Source of the DNA: Pedobacter sp.
GTDB taxonomy: Bacteria > Bacteroidota > Bacteroidia > Sphingobacteriales > Sphingobacteriaceae
Assembly (NCBI GenBank): GCA_004295885.1
Contig: SEDG01000008.1
Span: 1 to 22,122, forward strand
Reading direction: 5' to 3'
Length of the DNA: 22,122 nucleotides
Part shown: in pieces, positions 6,873 through 15,026 of the stretch
How positions within the stretch are numbered: position 1 is the stretch's first letter
Layout: the number at the start of each line of letters is the position of its first letter
Program-made: the position numbers and the translations under genes
The notes under the pieces: generated by a model
Database searches by the model: none
Told to the model about the DNA's origin: nothing
What the model saw: the letters and a program-made list of their open reading frames with translations, nothing else

Positions 6873-7631
6873 TTAAATGAGCTGTAAATGCGGACGTATT
6901 TGAAGTTCAACAATATCTGCACGGGAAGCTTGTGCTAAACAAAATACAACCGACAAAGCAATATCACTGGCTTTTAGCATCTCTCCCTTTTCAACTTGCG
7001 CTAGTTTTTCCTCCCTAGGCGCCTCTTGCATATCCGTATCAACCGCACCAGGTTCAATCAACGTCACCTTTATACCAAACTTGTTTACTTCTTTTCTTAG
7101 CGATTGAGCAAAACCTTTTAAACCACTTTTTGTAGCGACATAAACAGAACTTTCCTCATCGGTAGTTTCTGCACTCATAGAGCCGATGAAAAGAATGTGA
7201 CCGCTTTTTTTATCTTTCATCCTTTCTACAGCATAATGTGTCGGGGAAAGATTACCCATCAGGTTGGTTTTGATGGCATAAGACCAATCTTCGTAATTTC
7301 CTTCACTAATACTTCCATAGGCTATGGCCGCATTGTTTATTAACACATCGATGTCACCAAGTTCGTTGTCTACTTTTTCGAAAAGACGTGCAATAGCTGT
7401 TTCTTCTGCCACGTCGCATTCCACGGAAATACATTTACCTTTCCACCCTTTAGCTGTCACCTCTTTAACTGTTTCTTCCAAAGGTTTGGGATCGCGTCCA
7501 CAAATAAGGCAATTAGCCCCGAGCGAACATAAAAAGAAAGTGATCTCCCTACCAATTCCTGTAGAGCCACCCGTAACTAATACATTTTTACCGTTAATTG
7601 CTTTATCAAAAAGCTGCGCTAGATTTTCCAT
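6873..7631 (-). CDS. Short-chain dehydrogenase/reductase (SDR)
   Basis: NAD(P)(H)-dependent oxidoreductase of the classical SDR type, 252 residues. TGGSTGIG at 20-27 binds the cofactor, NNAA sits at 99-102, and Asn123 (KTNLMG), Ser151 or Ser153 (FIGSMSAE), Tyr164 and Lys168 (YVATK) form the catalytic set. The PGAVDTDM loop follows. The Arg at 46 in CGRDPK suggests NADP(H) preference, which is an inference. Substrate unknown. The stop is followed after two bases by the MFS start, so product export or uptake by that transporter is possible. It is divergent from the glycosyltransferase gene; the 225-base gap holds one TTCAGTTAAA copy (7715-7724) shared with the hsp20 upstream region. Confidence 0.9.
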   Translation of the reverse strand: MENLAQLFDKAINGKNVLVTGGSTGIGREITFFLCSLGANCLICGRDPKPLEETVKEVTAKGWKGKCISVECDVAEETAIARLFEKVDNELGDIDVLINNAAIAYGSISEGNYEDWSYAIKTNLMGNLSPTHYAVERMKDKKSGHILFIGSMSAETTDEESSVYVATKSGLKGFAQSLRKEVNKFGIKVTLIEPGAVDTDMQEAPREEKLAQVEKGEMLKASDIALSVVFCLAQASRADIVELQIRPHLQLI

Positions 7632-7856
7632 TTTATTTTATTTACGTCGATTGATAATTTTTCGATAGCGTGAGGCCTCTCTATAAATTGCTAAACCACT
7701 TTCTAAAAAAAATGTTCAGTTAAATTTTAAATCCACAGGGTGAAGGGTGCGACTAAATTATTTGCTGTCGAGATACGGTTACAACGACTTAATGTATTGT
7801 TTTTTTAAATAATCGAAAACCACAAGTCTATTGAGGCGTTATAAAACCATTATATC

Positions 7857-9506
7857 ATGGCAAAAGACGACATTGTACAGATTTCCAAATTTAACCCTAC
7901 CGCTTCCCTATTTCTGGCGAACCCTTTAGCTAGCCCTATTAAATACCAATTAATGGCACTCTCATTTTTGATTGCCAGTGTACAATTACTTCTTCGTTTG
8001 GGTTGCCTTGGCCAATATGGCTTTCATCAAGATGAATTATTATACCTTGCCTTGAGCGACCACCTAGCTTGGGGTTATAGAGAAGTGCCTCCATTTATTG
8101 CGGTAATTGGCAAAATAAGTAAGATTTTGTTCGGAGAATCTATAGCAGCAGCCCGAATAATTCCCTCTTTGTGCGCATTTTTCATTGTTTATTTAACTGG
8201 TTTGCTTACCATTAAATTAGGCGGAAGATTTTTTGCCGTAGCCATTGCTTGTTGTGCAGTGGCATTTTCTCCTGCATTTTTAGCGGCTGGTGCCTTATTT
8301 ATTCCTCAGGTATTTGATGAACTTTGCTGGCTTGCCACCGCTTATCTTTTAGTCGTTTACTTTGAAACTAGAAGCGTTCGAATACTCTATTATTTAGGTA
8401 TTGTTATAGGCATCGGGATATTGATAAAATATACTTATCTGTTATATATCGTTGGTTTATTTATTGGTATCGCATTTGAATCCTCACAGCGAAACCTATT
8501 TACCAAAAAGCAATTTTACATTGGTTTATTCATCGCCCTTGTCATCTTATCACCTCACATTTGGTGGCAGATTCGAAATCAATTCCCTGCTTTACACCAT
8601 TACAGCGAATTGAAAAAAACGCAGTTAACCTATTTATCACGTTCAGAGTTTTTCATCCAACAGTTGTTGGTCAATGCAACTGGCTTATTTGTTTGGCTAA
8701 CCGCGATTTATATGTTGTTTAAGAAAAAATACAGCAATTATCGGTTTCTGGGAACTGCTGCACTATTGGTCATGTTAGTGATGGTTATCCTAAATGGCAA
8801 ATCGTATTATACTTTTGGCTGTTTTCCAGCACTTTTTGCGTTGGGTGCGGTTGGTTTAGAACGCTATTTCCACAAGTTTACATTAACAGTCAAAGGTCTG
8901 TTATTAGCTTTAATTACGGTACCTGGCTTATTATCGGCTATTATTGTTTTGCCTTATCTTCCCATAGAAAAGGCTAGCGAGGTTTTTACTTGGACTTACA
9001 AAAATCTAGGCATTGATTATCCATTAAAATGGGAAGATCAAAAAATTCATCATGTCAATCAGAATTATGCCGACATGATTGGATGGGAAGAGCTGGCCCA
9101 AAAGACTTCAAAAATATTCTTAGCACTTCCTGAACAAACAAGGCAGAATACGGTTGTTATCGCCGAAAAATACGGTGAGGCTGGCGCAATTGATCACTAT
9201 CAGAAAGATTATGCGCTACCTCCTATCATATCTCTATGCAGCAGTTACGCTTTGTGGGCGCCAGAAAAACTGACTGCAAATCATGTAATTTACATCAGCA
9301 GTTTGCCACCGCCAAGTTTTACCAATGCTAAAAAAGCAGGTGTAATTGCCAACCCATTTTCAAGGGTTGCAGGCCTAAAGATTTATCTGATTAAAAATGT
9401 AAACGCTAGCACAAGAACGTGGTACCATTTATTGTGGAAAACTGAACGACAAACAGCAGCACATTCTTTCTTAGCAATTTTAAGAAAGACGAAGGATGAT
9501 AAATAA
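7857..9506 (+). CDS. ArnT/PMT-like membrane glycosyltransferase (GT39/GT83 type)
   Basis: Polytopic inner-membrane GT-C glycosyltransferase of 549 residues that would move a sugar from a polyprenyl-phosphate donor to a lipid or protein acceptor on the periplasmic side. After a cytoplasmic start and the first helix (about 30-48) comes the first periplasmic loop with the acidic pair Asp59-Glu60 (FHQDELLYLALSDHLAWGY), the signature of the PMT_2/ArnT group. About ten further hydrophobic helices run to residue 365. A soluble periplasmic C-terminal domain fills 370-549. The start ATG at 7857 has no SD. It stands alone on the plus strand; its acceptor cannot be inferred. Confidence 0.82.
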   Translation: MAKDDIVQISKFNPTASLFLANPLASPIKYQLMALSFLIASVQLLLRLGCLGQYGFHQDELLYLALSDHLAWGYREVPPFIAVIGKISKILFGESIAAARIIPSLCAFFIVYLTGLLTIKLGGRFFAVAIACCAVAFSPAFLAAGALFIPQVFDELCWLATAYLLVVYFETRSVRILYYLGIVIGIGILIKYTYLLYIVGLFIGIAFESSQRNLFTKKQFYIGLFIALVILSPHIWWQIRNQFPALHHYSELKKTQLTYLSRSEFFIQQLLVNATGLFVWLTAIYMLFKKKYSNYRFLGTAALLVMLVMVILNGKSYYTFGCFPALFALGAVGLERYFHKFTLTVKGLLLALITVPGLLSAIIVLPYLPIEKASEVFTWTYKNLGIDYPLKWEDQKIHHVNQNYADMIGWEELAQKTSKIFLALPEQTRQNTVVIAEKYGEAGAIDHYQKDYALPPIISLCSSYALWAPEKLTANHVIYISSLPPPSFTNAKKAGVIANPFSRVAGLKIYLIKNVNASTRTWYHLLWKTERQTAAHSFLAILRKTKDDK

Positions 9507-9575
9507 TAGCTGTTAAAAACCATCAACAAGCGCTATTTCTAACCATTTTTTTAAAGTATTTGCAACCCTTAAAAC

Positions 9576-9584
9576 AGGTATAAA
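9576..9584 (+). promoter_or_regulatory. AGGTATAAA motif upstream of the SPW-RRM pair
   Basis: AGGTATAAA, preceded by AAAAC and followed by TC, ends 54 bases before the ATG at 9639. The context AAAACAGGTATAAATC closely matches AAAACAGGTATTTATC upstream of yciF. No good TAnnTTTG box is present; the nearest, TAGTGTTTG, has one base too many. This fits use of an alternative sigma factor (inference). Confidence 0.45.
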
Positions 9585-9638
9585 TCTCATCAACAATTTG
9601 AGTTTAGTAGTGTTTGGCATATTCAAACAGTACATTTT

Positions 9639-10001
9639 ATGAGATTTATCAGTAGAAAATTACACGCTGTATTAGACTATTTTTCTGCAGCATTTTTAGT
9701 GGCGGCGCCTTGGTTGCTCAACTTTAAACAATCCGACTATGCCAGCTCTATTGCCATCGGTGCTGGTGTTCTGGTTTTTTTAATGTCCTTATTTACCAAT
9801 TACGAAGGTGGGCTTGTACGCAAGCTATCGATGTGGACGCATTTAGCTCTTGACATTACGCTAGGATTGCTTTTGGCAATTTCTCCATGGATGTTTGGTT
9901 TTTATGAAACCGCATATCTTCCGCACCTAATTATTGGCCTAATTGCAATAGGCGCTGGTTTTACAACTAAAGGAGGTCGCATACAACAAAATGCAGATTA
10001 G
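9639..10001 (+). CDS. SPW-repeat integral membrane protein
   Basis: Small four-helix inner-membrane protein of 120 residues with the duplicated SPW repeat: APWLLNF at about 23-29 in the first half and SPWMFGF at about 82-88 in the second. Each half is a helix pair, the first introduced by RKLHAVLDYFSAAFL and the second by LSMWTHLALDITLGLLLAISP. The biochemical role of SPW proteins is unknown. The stop is followed after two bases by the RNA-binding protein gene, so they are co-transcribed and probably translationally coupled. Confidence 0.85.
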   Translation: MRFISRKLHAVLDYFSAAFLVAAPWLLNFKQSDYASSIAIGAGVLVFLMSLFTNYEGGLVRKLSMWTHLALDITLGLLLAISPWMFGFYETAYLPHLIIGLIAIGAGFTTKGGRIQQNAD

Positions 10002-10003
10002 CC

Positions 10004-10324
10004 ATGAGAGTATTTATTGCAAACTTAGATTATAGGATTACCAGTACAGAGCTAAGAGAACTGTTTTTGGTATTTGGGAACGTTACAGAGTGTAACCTTG
10101 TTACAGAAAAAGAAAACGACCACAAGAGCAAAGGGTATGGTTTTATCAGTTATTCTCAAAACATTTTTGCCGAATGGGCGATAAAAGCGATGAACGAAAA
10201 AGAGCTCAACGGCAGAAAAATAGTGGTTAGAAAAGCAAAAGCTGAACCTAAGACAAAGGCAAACAAAGGGAAAAGACCGAGGATTAATGTCCAAAGGAAT
10301 CCGTTATTTGCTGGCGCAAATTAG
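10004..10324 (+). CDS. RRM-domain RNA-binding protein
   Basis: Single RNA-recognition motif of 106 residues. RNP2 is VFIANL (3-8) and RNP1 is KGYGFISY (43-50), with aromatic residues at the usual RNA-stacking positions. A basic tail (about 74-95, rich in Lys and Arg) follows and would add non-specific RNA affinity. Bacterial RRM proteins of this size are known in cyanobacteria and Bacteroidota, often induced by cold or stress and thought to act as RNA chaperones. It sits two bases after the SPW gene. The next gene is convergent, only 15 bases away, with no clear terminator hairpin between. Confidence 0.92.
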   Translation: MRVFIANLDYRITSTELRELFLVFGNVTECNLVTEKENDHKSKGYGFISYSQNIFAEWAIKAMNEKELNGRKIVVRKAKAEPKTKANKGKRPRINVQRNPLFAGAN

Positions 10325-10339
10325 GATTTAGCCTCATTT

Positions 10340-10834
10340 TTAGTTTTTTGTCTTTTTAATGAAACTAATTTCTCCACTTCTTTCCATAAAAGCTTGTTCG
10401 ATTTCTTGAAAACCTTCTTGCTGAACTTTTACTCGGATGTTTTCTTTTAAATCTTCTTCACTTACCAATGCTTTAGTCATGTTCACTTCTTGCAGTTTAT
10501 CGTTTTGATAAAGCACTATTTTTCTGCCCTTTGCAATGCTGCTCAACCATTTGTTTTTTAAACTCAGCCAAGCAAATCCGCGATGCATTAAAACTATGGT
10601 TAATGCGGCTGCGATGGTTGGTATCATTGGCGAAACCCCAACAATAGCCCTGCTTAATATAGCACCTAACAAGATAACAGTAACGTTATCGAGTGGCAAT
10701 TTCATCCCGAATGATCGCCTCCCAGAAATGCGGATGAGCAACAGGGTGACCAAGGAAATAACAATAGCCCTTAAGCACATCTGAAGGCTGTCAAGATCTT
10801 TGCCTTGACCAAATATATCATCCCATATTTCCAT
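10340..10834 (-). CDS. DUF421/YetF-family membrane protein
   Basis: 164 residues. Three hydrophobic helices (about 20-36, 48-66 and 70-86) with the family hallmark RISGRRSFG (35-43) after the first helix are followed by a cytoplasmic alpha/beta DUF421 domain (about 100-160: IVLYQNDKLQEVNMTKALVS, then a short helix-strand end). The molecular function of the family is unknown; Bacillus members are linked to sporulation or membrane stress. It lies 16 bases after the stop of a small hydrophilic protein gene on the same strand, so the two probably form one unit. Confidence 0.87.
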   Translation of the reverse strand: MEIWDDIFGQGKDLDSLQMCLRAIVISLVTLLLIRISGRRSFGMKLPLDNVTVILLGAILSRAIVGVSPMIPTIAAALTIVLMHRGFAWLSLKNKWLSSIAKGRKIVLYQNDKLQEVNMTKALVSEEDLKENIRVKVQQEGFQEIEQAFMERSGEISFIKKTKN

Positions 10835-10850
10835 TAAAACTCTTTCGTTA

Positions 10851-11093
10851 TTAGATACCTCTTAATGCAGGATTCTCGAGGTCTTTTTGGTCATCGTTGT
10901 TTGGCGCTATTGACCCATTATCAGGTGTTAAAAGTTCGTCCTTACTGCTTTTTTTTGCTGGAGATTTGCTTGCATTTTTATGCAATCCATCTAATTGATC
11001 CGTTTGAGAAGCACCTCCAACTATGTCGATTTCAGGATTTCTGGTTTGCTTTTTATGTTGCACAATGTTGCGCTGGCTACGTGGTGTTTCCAT
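10851..11093 (-). CDS. Small hydrophilic protein of unknown function
   Basis: 80 residues from the ATG at 11093. A frame start at 11144 exists but would add TSITGHNLQIILNFYN, unlike the rest of the protein, so I prefer METPRSQRNIV. The composition is rich in Lys, Asn, Asp, Ser and Gln with almost no aromatic or large hydrophobic residues, indicating an intrinsically disordered protein. No domain is recognised. It is probably co-transcribed with the DUF421 gene 16 bases downstream. It could be a hydrophilin-like desiccation or stress protein, but that is only suggested by composition. Confidence 0.6.
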   Translation of the reverse strand: METPRSQRNIVQHKKQTRNPEIDIVGGASQTDQLDGLHKNASKSPAKKSSKDELLTPDNGSIAPNNDDQKDLENPALRGI

Positions 11094-11211
11094 ATTATAA
11101 AAATTTAAAATGATTTGTAAATTGTGACCAGTAATGCTAGTCAAACTACTTAATGGCTAAACAAGCTCATATAATTTTGGTTTTTGAGAATTCAACTTGG
11201 CTTAAACAATC

Positions 11212-11409
11212 TTAAGGCCAAGAGACCGACCAATCATCAAAGCCTGACACATTTTCTTTTTTGTCTTTTGTCGTTTCCTTATTATTGGTTTCGGCCTCGC
11301 TATCTGCTGACTTTTCTTTTACAGGAGAATTCGTTTTGTAGGCTGGCTTTTCTTCTTTTTTAACTTGGCCAGCCTTGGGCGGGTTATGATCTTTTGCATT
11401 ACTTTCCAT
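11212..11409 (-). CDS. Small Lys/Glu-rich protein with aromatic C-terminal tail
   Basis: 65 residues from the ATG at 11409; an earlier in-frame ATG at 11469 lies too close to the AGGTATTTA/GGGTAC motif pair and adds unlike sequence. The body is highly charged (KKEEKPAYKTNSPVKEKSAD and similar) and should be disordered. The end, GFDDWSVSWP, is the only part with hydrophobic character and may be a docking motif. No family recognised. A candidate stress promoter lies about 64-83 bases upstream. The next gene on the strand starts 118 bases beyond its stop. Confidence 0.55.
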   Translation of the reverse strand: MESNAKDHNPPKAGQVKKEEKPAYKTNSPVKEKSADSEAETNNKETTKDKKENVSGFDDWSVSWP

Positions 11410-11472
11410 CGCATTGAGTTTATAAATTTTATAGATTATAACCGAAGCTGCAGAAGATTGTTGGCGCATTTT

Positions 11473-11501
11473 GTACCCGTTTTTTAGGGAAATAAATACC
11501 T
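11473..11501 (-). promoter_or_regulatory. AGGTATTTA-N14-GGGTAC candidate promoter of the 65-residue protein
   Basis: On the minus strand AGGTATTTA (11501-11493) is followed after 14 bases by GGGTAC (11478-11473), and the ATG follows 63 bases later. The same pair with a 12-base spacer lies upstream of the ECF sigma gene. The two boxes have the spacing expected of -35 and -10 elements of an ECF-type promoter. Proposed by comparison within this window only. Confidence 0.45.
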
Positions 11502-11610
11502 AAAAAAAATTAAGTAGAAATCGTTTGATAAGAGAATGTAAATTACAAATGAAGCGGTGAAAACTAGACACCATTAATGGCATTTTAGCGACCTTCGATA
11601 GCAGCAGTGT

Positions 11611-11725
11611 CCTTTCTTTCTAGCCCCGATAGCAACGGAAATCTCCCGATTTTTCTTCGGGAATTGAAGTGCATGGCGGGACTGACCATCCTATGGAATG
11701 CTGTTTTTGCGCTTCAAAAAAGACT
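11611..11725. repeat. Structured intergenic element resembling a dispersed Bacteroidota repeat
   Basis: This fills the gene-free gap 11470-11775. CTTTCTTTCTAGCCCCGATA (11612-11631) begins a stretch with nested pairing: CTCCCGA (11643-11649) against TCGGGAA (11656-11662) as the inner hairpin, and CCCGAT..GC (11625-11633) against GCAT..CGGG (11671-11680) as an imperfect outer stem. From memory, elements starting TAGCCCCGAT and ending in a GCGGGA box are dispersed in intergenic regions of many Bacteroidota; I cannot verify copy number here. It lies downstream of the regulator gene ending at 11776 and could also stop or stabilise that transcript. Confidence 0.4.
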
Positions 11726-11775
11726 TTAGAAACAAAGTCAATTATGATTTAGAAATTCGTAATGCAATGTGCAAC

Positions 11776-12459
11776 CTAACTAATTAACGAATTAATAAAT
11801 GCAAAACGGATAAGCATGGCTGTATTTTTTGAGCCCGTTTTTTCGAGTAAGGTTTGTCTATGACCTTCAACCGTACGTCTACTAAGGAAAAGTTTTTCAG
11901 AAATCTCTGCATTCGTTAAGCCCTCAGCAATTAACTCCAAAACTTCCATTTCACGCACAGAAAAGTCTACATCTATCGCTGGCTCCGCATTTTTATTGCT
12001 TACTGGATGTAAACTACTAATCGTTTTCACGCTAAGTTCAGAACAAACATATTTGTAGCCACTATAGATATGCTTTAGTGCAAAAATAAGCTCGTGAGCA
12101 GCCACATTTTTTAACAAATAACCGTCTGCACCAGCACTAAAAGCAGCGGTAAGGTATTCTTCGTTATCATGCATAGAGAGCACAACAATCTTTATTTCAG
12201 GTAGGCTTTCTTTTAAAAGTTTAATTAAAGATATCCCATCTATTTCGGGCATATTCAAATCGGTAATGACAATATCGGTTGTTAACCCATTATCAAAATA
12301 AGTTAACGCTTCCTTTCCATTGGTTGCTTCTCCCACCACTTCAATTTCAGGGTCTGTTTCTAATAACACCTTTATTCCATTGCGTACAATGTTATGGTCT
12401 TCTACTAAGAATACCCTAATGACGCCTTGATTTTTGTCCTTTAAAATTTCCATATCCAC
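11776..12459 (-). CDS. NarL/FixJ-type response regulator
   Basis: DNA-binding two-component regulator of 227 residues. The receiver domain (14-130) has acidic Asp21, phospho-acceptor Asp67 in VITDLNMP, and conserved Lys117 in YLLKN. The LuxR-type helix-turn-helix (about 165-225) carries the signature LIAEGLTNAEISEKLFLS and RTVEGHRQTLLEKTG. It is the last gene of a four-gene operon, 22 bases after the CheB stop, and its cognate kinase is almost certainly the HisKA_3 kinase two genes upstream, since NarL-type regulators pair with that class. Target genes unknown. Confidence 0.93.
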   Translation of the reverse strand: MDMEILKDKNQGVIRVFLVEDHNIVRNGIKVLLETDPEIEVVGEATNGKEALTYFDNGLTTDIVITDLNMPEIDGISLIKLLKESLPEIKIVVLSMHDNEEYLTAAFSAGADGYLLKNVAAHELIFALKHIYSGYKYVCSELSVKTISSLHPVSNKNAEPAIDVDFSVREMEVLELIAEGLTNAEISEKLFLSRRTVEGHRQTLLEKTGSKNTAMLIRFAFINSLIS

Positions 12460-12481
12460 TTATTTTCTGTGCATCAACTCA

Positions 12482-13450
12482 TTACATTGTACCCAACATC
12501 TTCTTTAAACGTTTAATATGAGTTTCCAACACTGCCGATCTTTCTTGTCTTGCTTCTTGTTGATAACCGTTCATGCTATTTAATAAATTCCTGCGCTCTT
12601 CCATTATCCTTATGGCCACCCAAATAGAGCTTTCTAATTCTTCTAGCTGTTTTTCTTCCAATTTCTCTTGTGTATAAGAGTGTCCTGTGTAACACCTGTA
12701 CCTGTCAGTATTCTCTTCGCTCACCTTCAATAGCAAACCACCACACTCCGGACAGGTGAATGGCGTATGTTCGCCTAATTGTTTTAGCTCAGCATAATTA
12801 CTACTCATTCGTTTAGTAATATTTGCTTCCAGTTTTACTTGTCTTGGCACTTTTCCAACTTCACATTTTTTTGAGGAGTATGCTTCTTCTATCACCTTAC
12901 TCATTTCCTCGATTTTCAAAACATGATCTACCTCAATCTGCTCCATCACGTTTTTAATCATATCTGTAAACTCGGCTTCTTCAGGTTGCTGCACAATAGT
13001 TAATCCACCAGCTCTTTTAATGGCTTCCATACCAGAGGTGCCATCGTCTAACATCCCCGTTAGGATAATTCCTGTAACACACCCCCCATAATTGGCAGCG
13101 GCCGATCTAAAAAGCACATCAATTGATGGTCGCCAATGATTTTCTCGTGCACCACTTCCAATAAGCACTTGTTGTTTATCAACCATTAAATGTTTATCTA
13201 CAGGTGCAAAATACACCGAACCTGCTTTAATTTTTGTCCCATTTGTGGCCACTACGCAATTTAATGTTGTGTCTCTTTTAAGGCGATTGACAATGAAATC
13301 TGGTCTTGATTCCTTAGAAAGGTGAAGCGTAACGAAAATAGCAGCGTTAAAATCCTTAGGAAAACTTGCCACTAATTGACTTACCGCCGTAATACCCCCA
13401 GCTGATGCACCTATCACAATAATATTTTCAACTTCCATACTTATGAACAT
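12482..13450 (-). CDS. cheB: Stand-alone CheB-type methylesterase with C-terminal zinc ribbon
   Basis: Protein-glutamate methylesterase catalytic domain without the usual N-terminal receiver. Ser16 (IGASAGG), His43 (TLHLSKES) and Asp136 (TGMLDDGTSG) form an intact triad in residues 8-185. A linker is followed by a zinc-ribbon-like module with Cys233, Cys236, Cys253 and His257 (CPECGG and CYTGHSY), then a helical tail to 322. Lacking a receiver, it is not switched by CheA-type phosphotransfer; the ribbon may bind a partner. It overlaps the kinase gene by 23 bases (a start four codons in, MEVENIIVIG, would overlap by 11), so translation is coupled. No chemoreceptor is nearby, so its methyl-ester substrate is unknown. 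Confidence 0.9.
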   Translation of the reverse strand: MFISMEVENIIVIGASAGGITAVSQLVASFPKDFNAAIFVTLHLSKESRPDFIVNRLKRDTTLNCVVATNGTKIKAGSVYFAPVDKHLMVDKQQVLIGSGARENHWRPSIDVLFRSAAANYGGCVTGIILTGMLDDGTSGMEAIKRAGGLTIVQQPEEAEFTDMIKNVMEQIEVDHVLKIEEMSKVIEEAYSSKKCEVGKVPRQVKLEANITKRMSSNYAELKQLGEHTPFTCPECGGLLLKVSEENTDRYRCYTGHSYTQEKLEEKQLEELESSIWVAIRIMEERRNLLNSMNGYQQEARQERSAVLETHIKRLKKMLGTM

Positions 13451-15026
13451 TTACTATGTTAATCCTTATTCGGGTGCCTTTGCTGCTGCCTTGAACATCA
13501 ATTATTCCGTTTAATAGCTGAACCCTGTTTTTAATGGCCCTCAAGCCAGATCCTTTTAACGTATCCCAATTCGCAGACTGGATACCAATACCATTGTCGT
13601 TAACACCTAATATGATCTCTTGGTTTTCTACACATAACATTATTTCTACCTTGGTGGCACGAGCATGTTTAATGCAGTTATTGAGCAATTCTTGAATAAT
13701 CCTGTATACCGAAAGCTGTAGTTCTGAAGATATTGAATCTACACTCGGACAGATCTTTGCCTTTATTTTTAAGCTTGGTGAGGTTAACCGCTCTACCATT
13801 CCCTTAATCTCTGCCACTAAGCCAAAATCTTTAAGAACAGAGGGGGTAAGTTCATTAGATAAGCTCCTGATTTCCTTAATGGCTTGAGCAATTAACTCAT
13901 TTACATTAGTCATATCCAATGGGAGCTTATTACTTCTTTCTAGGTTCTGAAGATTTAATCTAATACCATACAAAAGTTGACAAATACTATCATGCAAAGC
14001 ACTGCTAATGCGGCTACGTTCCCGTTCTTGTGCTGCAAAAGTGGTTTCATAAACCAATTTGTGTTTTTCACTGTCTAACTGTTTCCTTACCTCTTCGATG
14101 TGTTTATTCTTGGTGATGTCGACAATAATCCCAGCTAAGTGAGGCTTATCTCCTGCAACCTCTACACGCAAGCCTTTTAACATGACAAATTTTACCTTGC
14201 CGCCCTTTGCATTAATTCTAAATTCTACCTCAACCTCATTTTTATACAGAAAATCTTCTCTTAGTCGTTCTTTAAGTTGTTGTTTATCCTCATGGTGCAC
14301 CTTGTCAAAAAACATTTTAGCAGTACCATCAAATTCCTCAACACTAATGCCCAACAGAGAAATGCTGTATTTATCTAAAAAAAGCTGATTATTCTCTGAA
14401 TCTACAGACCAGGTACCTATACCAGACGCACTAAGGGTTAATTCTAAACGCTGTGCAGTATCCTTACGCTCTAGCTCCAGAATCCTGTTTGCAGTAATGT
14501 CTGTAACGGTTAAATAGATTAGGTTTTTTTCACTAAAATTATCCAATAATGAAATTCCTTCTACTTGAGTATGTAACACTTGCCCGTTAGCTGTAAGAAA
14601 CCTAATGATCTCCCCTGCCTTATTGCCATTTGGTGTAAGCCGTTTCCATAAATTGTAAAAAAGCTCCAGATCAGCTGGAAGAATAAAACTCTGGAGCCTC
14701 TGCTCAGTCAATTTAAATTTCGATATATCTAAAAGATCAAGGCCAACTTGGTTTACCTCTTTTACAATCCCAAGCAGATCTGTAATGAAATAACCTGTGG
14801 GCGCTAGGTTAAAGAAACTTTCAAACTTGGCACGTTCGGCTTTAAGCATAGATACAGCCATGGAAAGCTCATCGTTCTGCATCTCCAACTCCAATTGTGC
14901 AATCTGTAACTCGCCCAGCAATACGGCCTGCTCCTTACTTTCTGTTTGTACATTCGTTTTGTCGCCAACGATACCCTTTTCTATTCTATCGTGGTAACTA
15001 GATAAGATTTTATCCTTCTTTTTCAT
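13428..15026 (-). CDS. PAS-domain sensor histidine kinase (HisKA_3, NarX/DegS class)
   Basis: 532 residues, no transmembrane segment, hence a cytoplasmic sensor. An N-terminal coiled coil (30-70) leads into PAS 1 (about 66-180: FFNLAPTGYFITDLLGIVKEVN) and PAS 2 (about 190-305: SASGIGTWSVDSENN, ending GIIVDITKNK). The dimerisation/phospho-acceptor domain has His345 followed by Asp346 in SALHDSICQLL. The ATPase domain has the N box ELLNNCIKHA (446-455), DNGIGI (477-482) and GSGLRAIKNR (492-501). Its start overlaps the end of the CheB-CheR gene by 17 bases and its end overlaps cheB. It probably phosphorylates the NarL-type regulator at 11776. The signal, likely a small ligand, redox or light cue sensed by PAS, cannot be told. 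Confidence 0.93.
   Translation of the reverse strand: MKKKDKILSSYHDRIEKGIVGDKTNVQTESKEQAVLLGELQIAQLELEMQNDELSMAVSMLKAERAKFESFFNLAPTGYFITDLLGIVKEVNQVGLDLLDISKFKLTEQRLQSFILPADLELFYNLWKRLTPNGNKAGEIIRFLTANGQVLHTQVEGISLLDNFSEKNLIYLTVTDITANRILELERKDTAQRLELTLSASGIGTWSVDSENNQLFLDKYSISLLGISVEEFDGTAKMFFDKVHHEDKQQLKERLREDFLYKNEVEVEFRINAKGGKVKFVMLKGLRVEVAGDKPHLAGIIVDITKNKHIEEVRKQLDSEKHKLVYETTFAAQERERSRISSALHDSICQLLYGIRLNLQNLERSNKLPLDMTNVNELIAQAIKEIRSLSNELTPSVLKDFGLVAEIKGMVERLTSPSLKIKAKICPSVDSISSELQLSVYRIIQELLNNCIKHARATKVEIMLCVENQEIILGVNDNGIGIQSANWDTLKGSGLRAIKNRVQLLNGIIDVQGSSKGTRIRINIVNVHKYGS

Noticed and set aside
8307..8317. CAGGTATTTGA in the glycosyltransferase gene
   Set aside because: It lies inside a coding region with no gene start downstream on that strand and mismatches the last position.
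10852..10860. AGGTATCTA on the minus strand near the DUF421 gene
   Set aside because: It is the coding end of the 80-residue protein (Arg-Gly-Ile-stop) and departs from the AGGTATwwA pattern.
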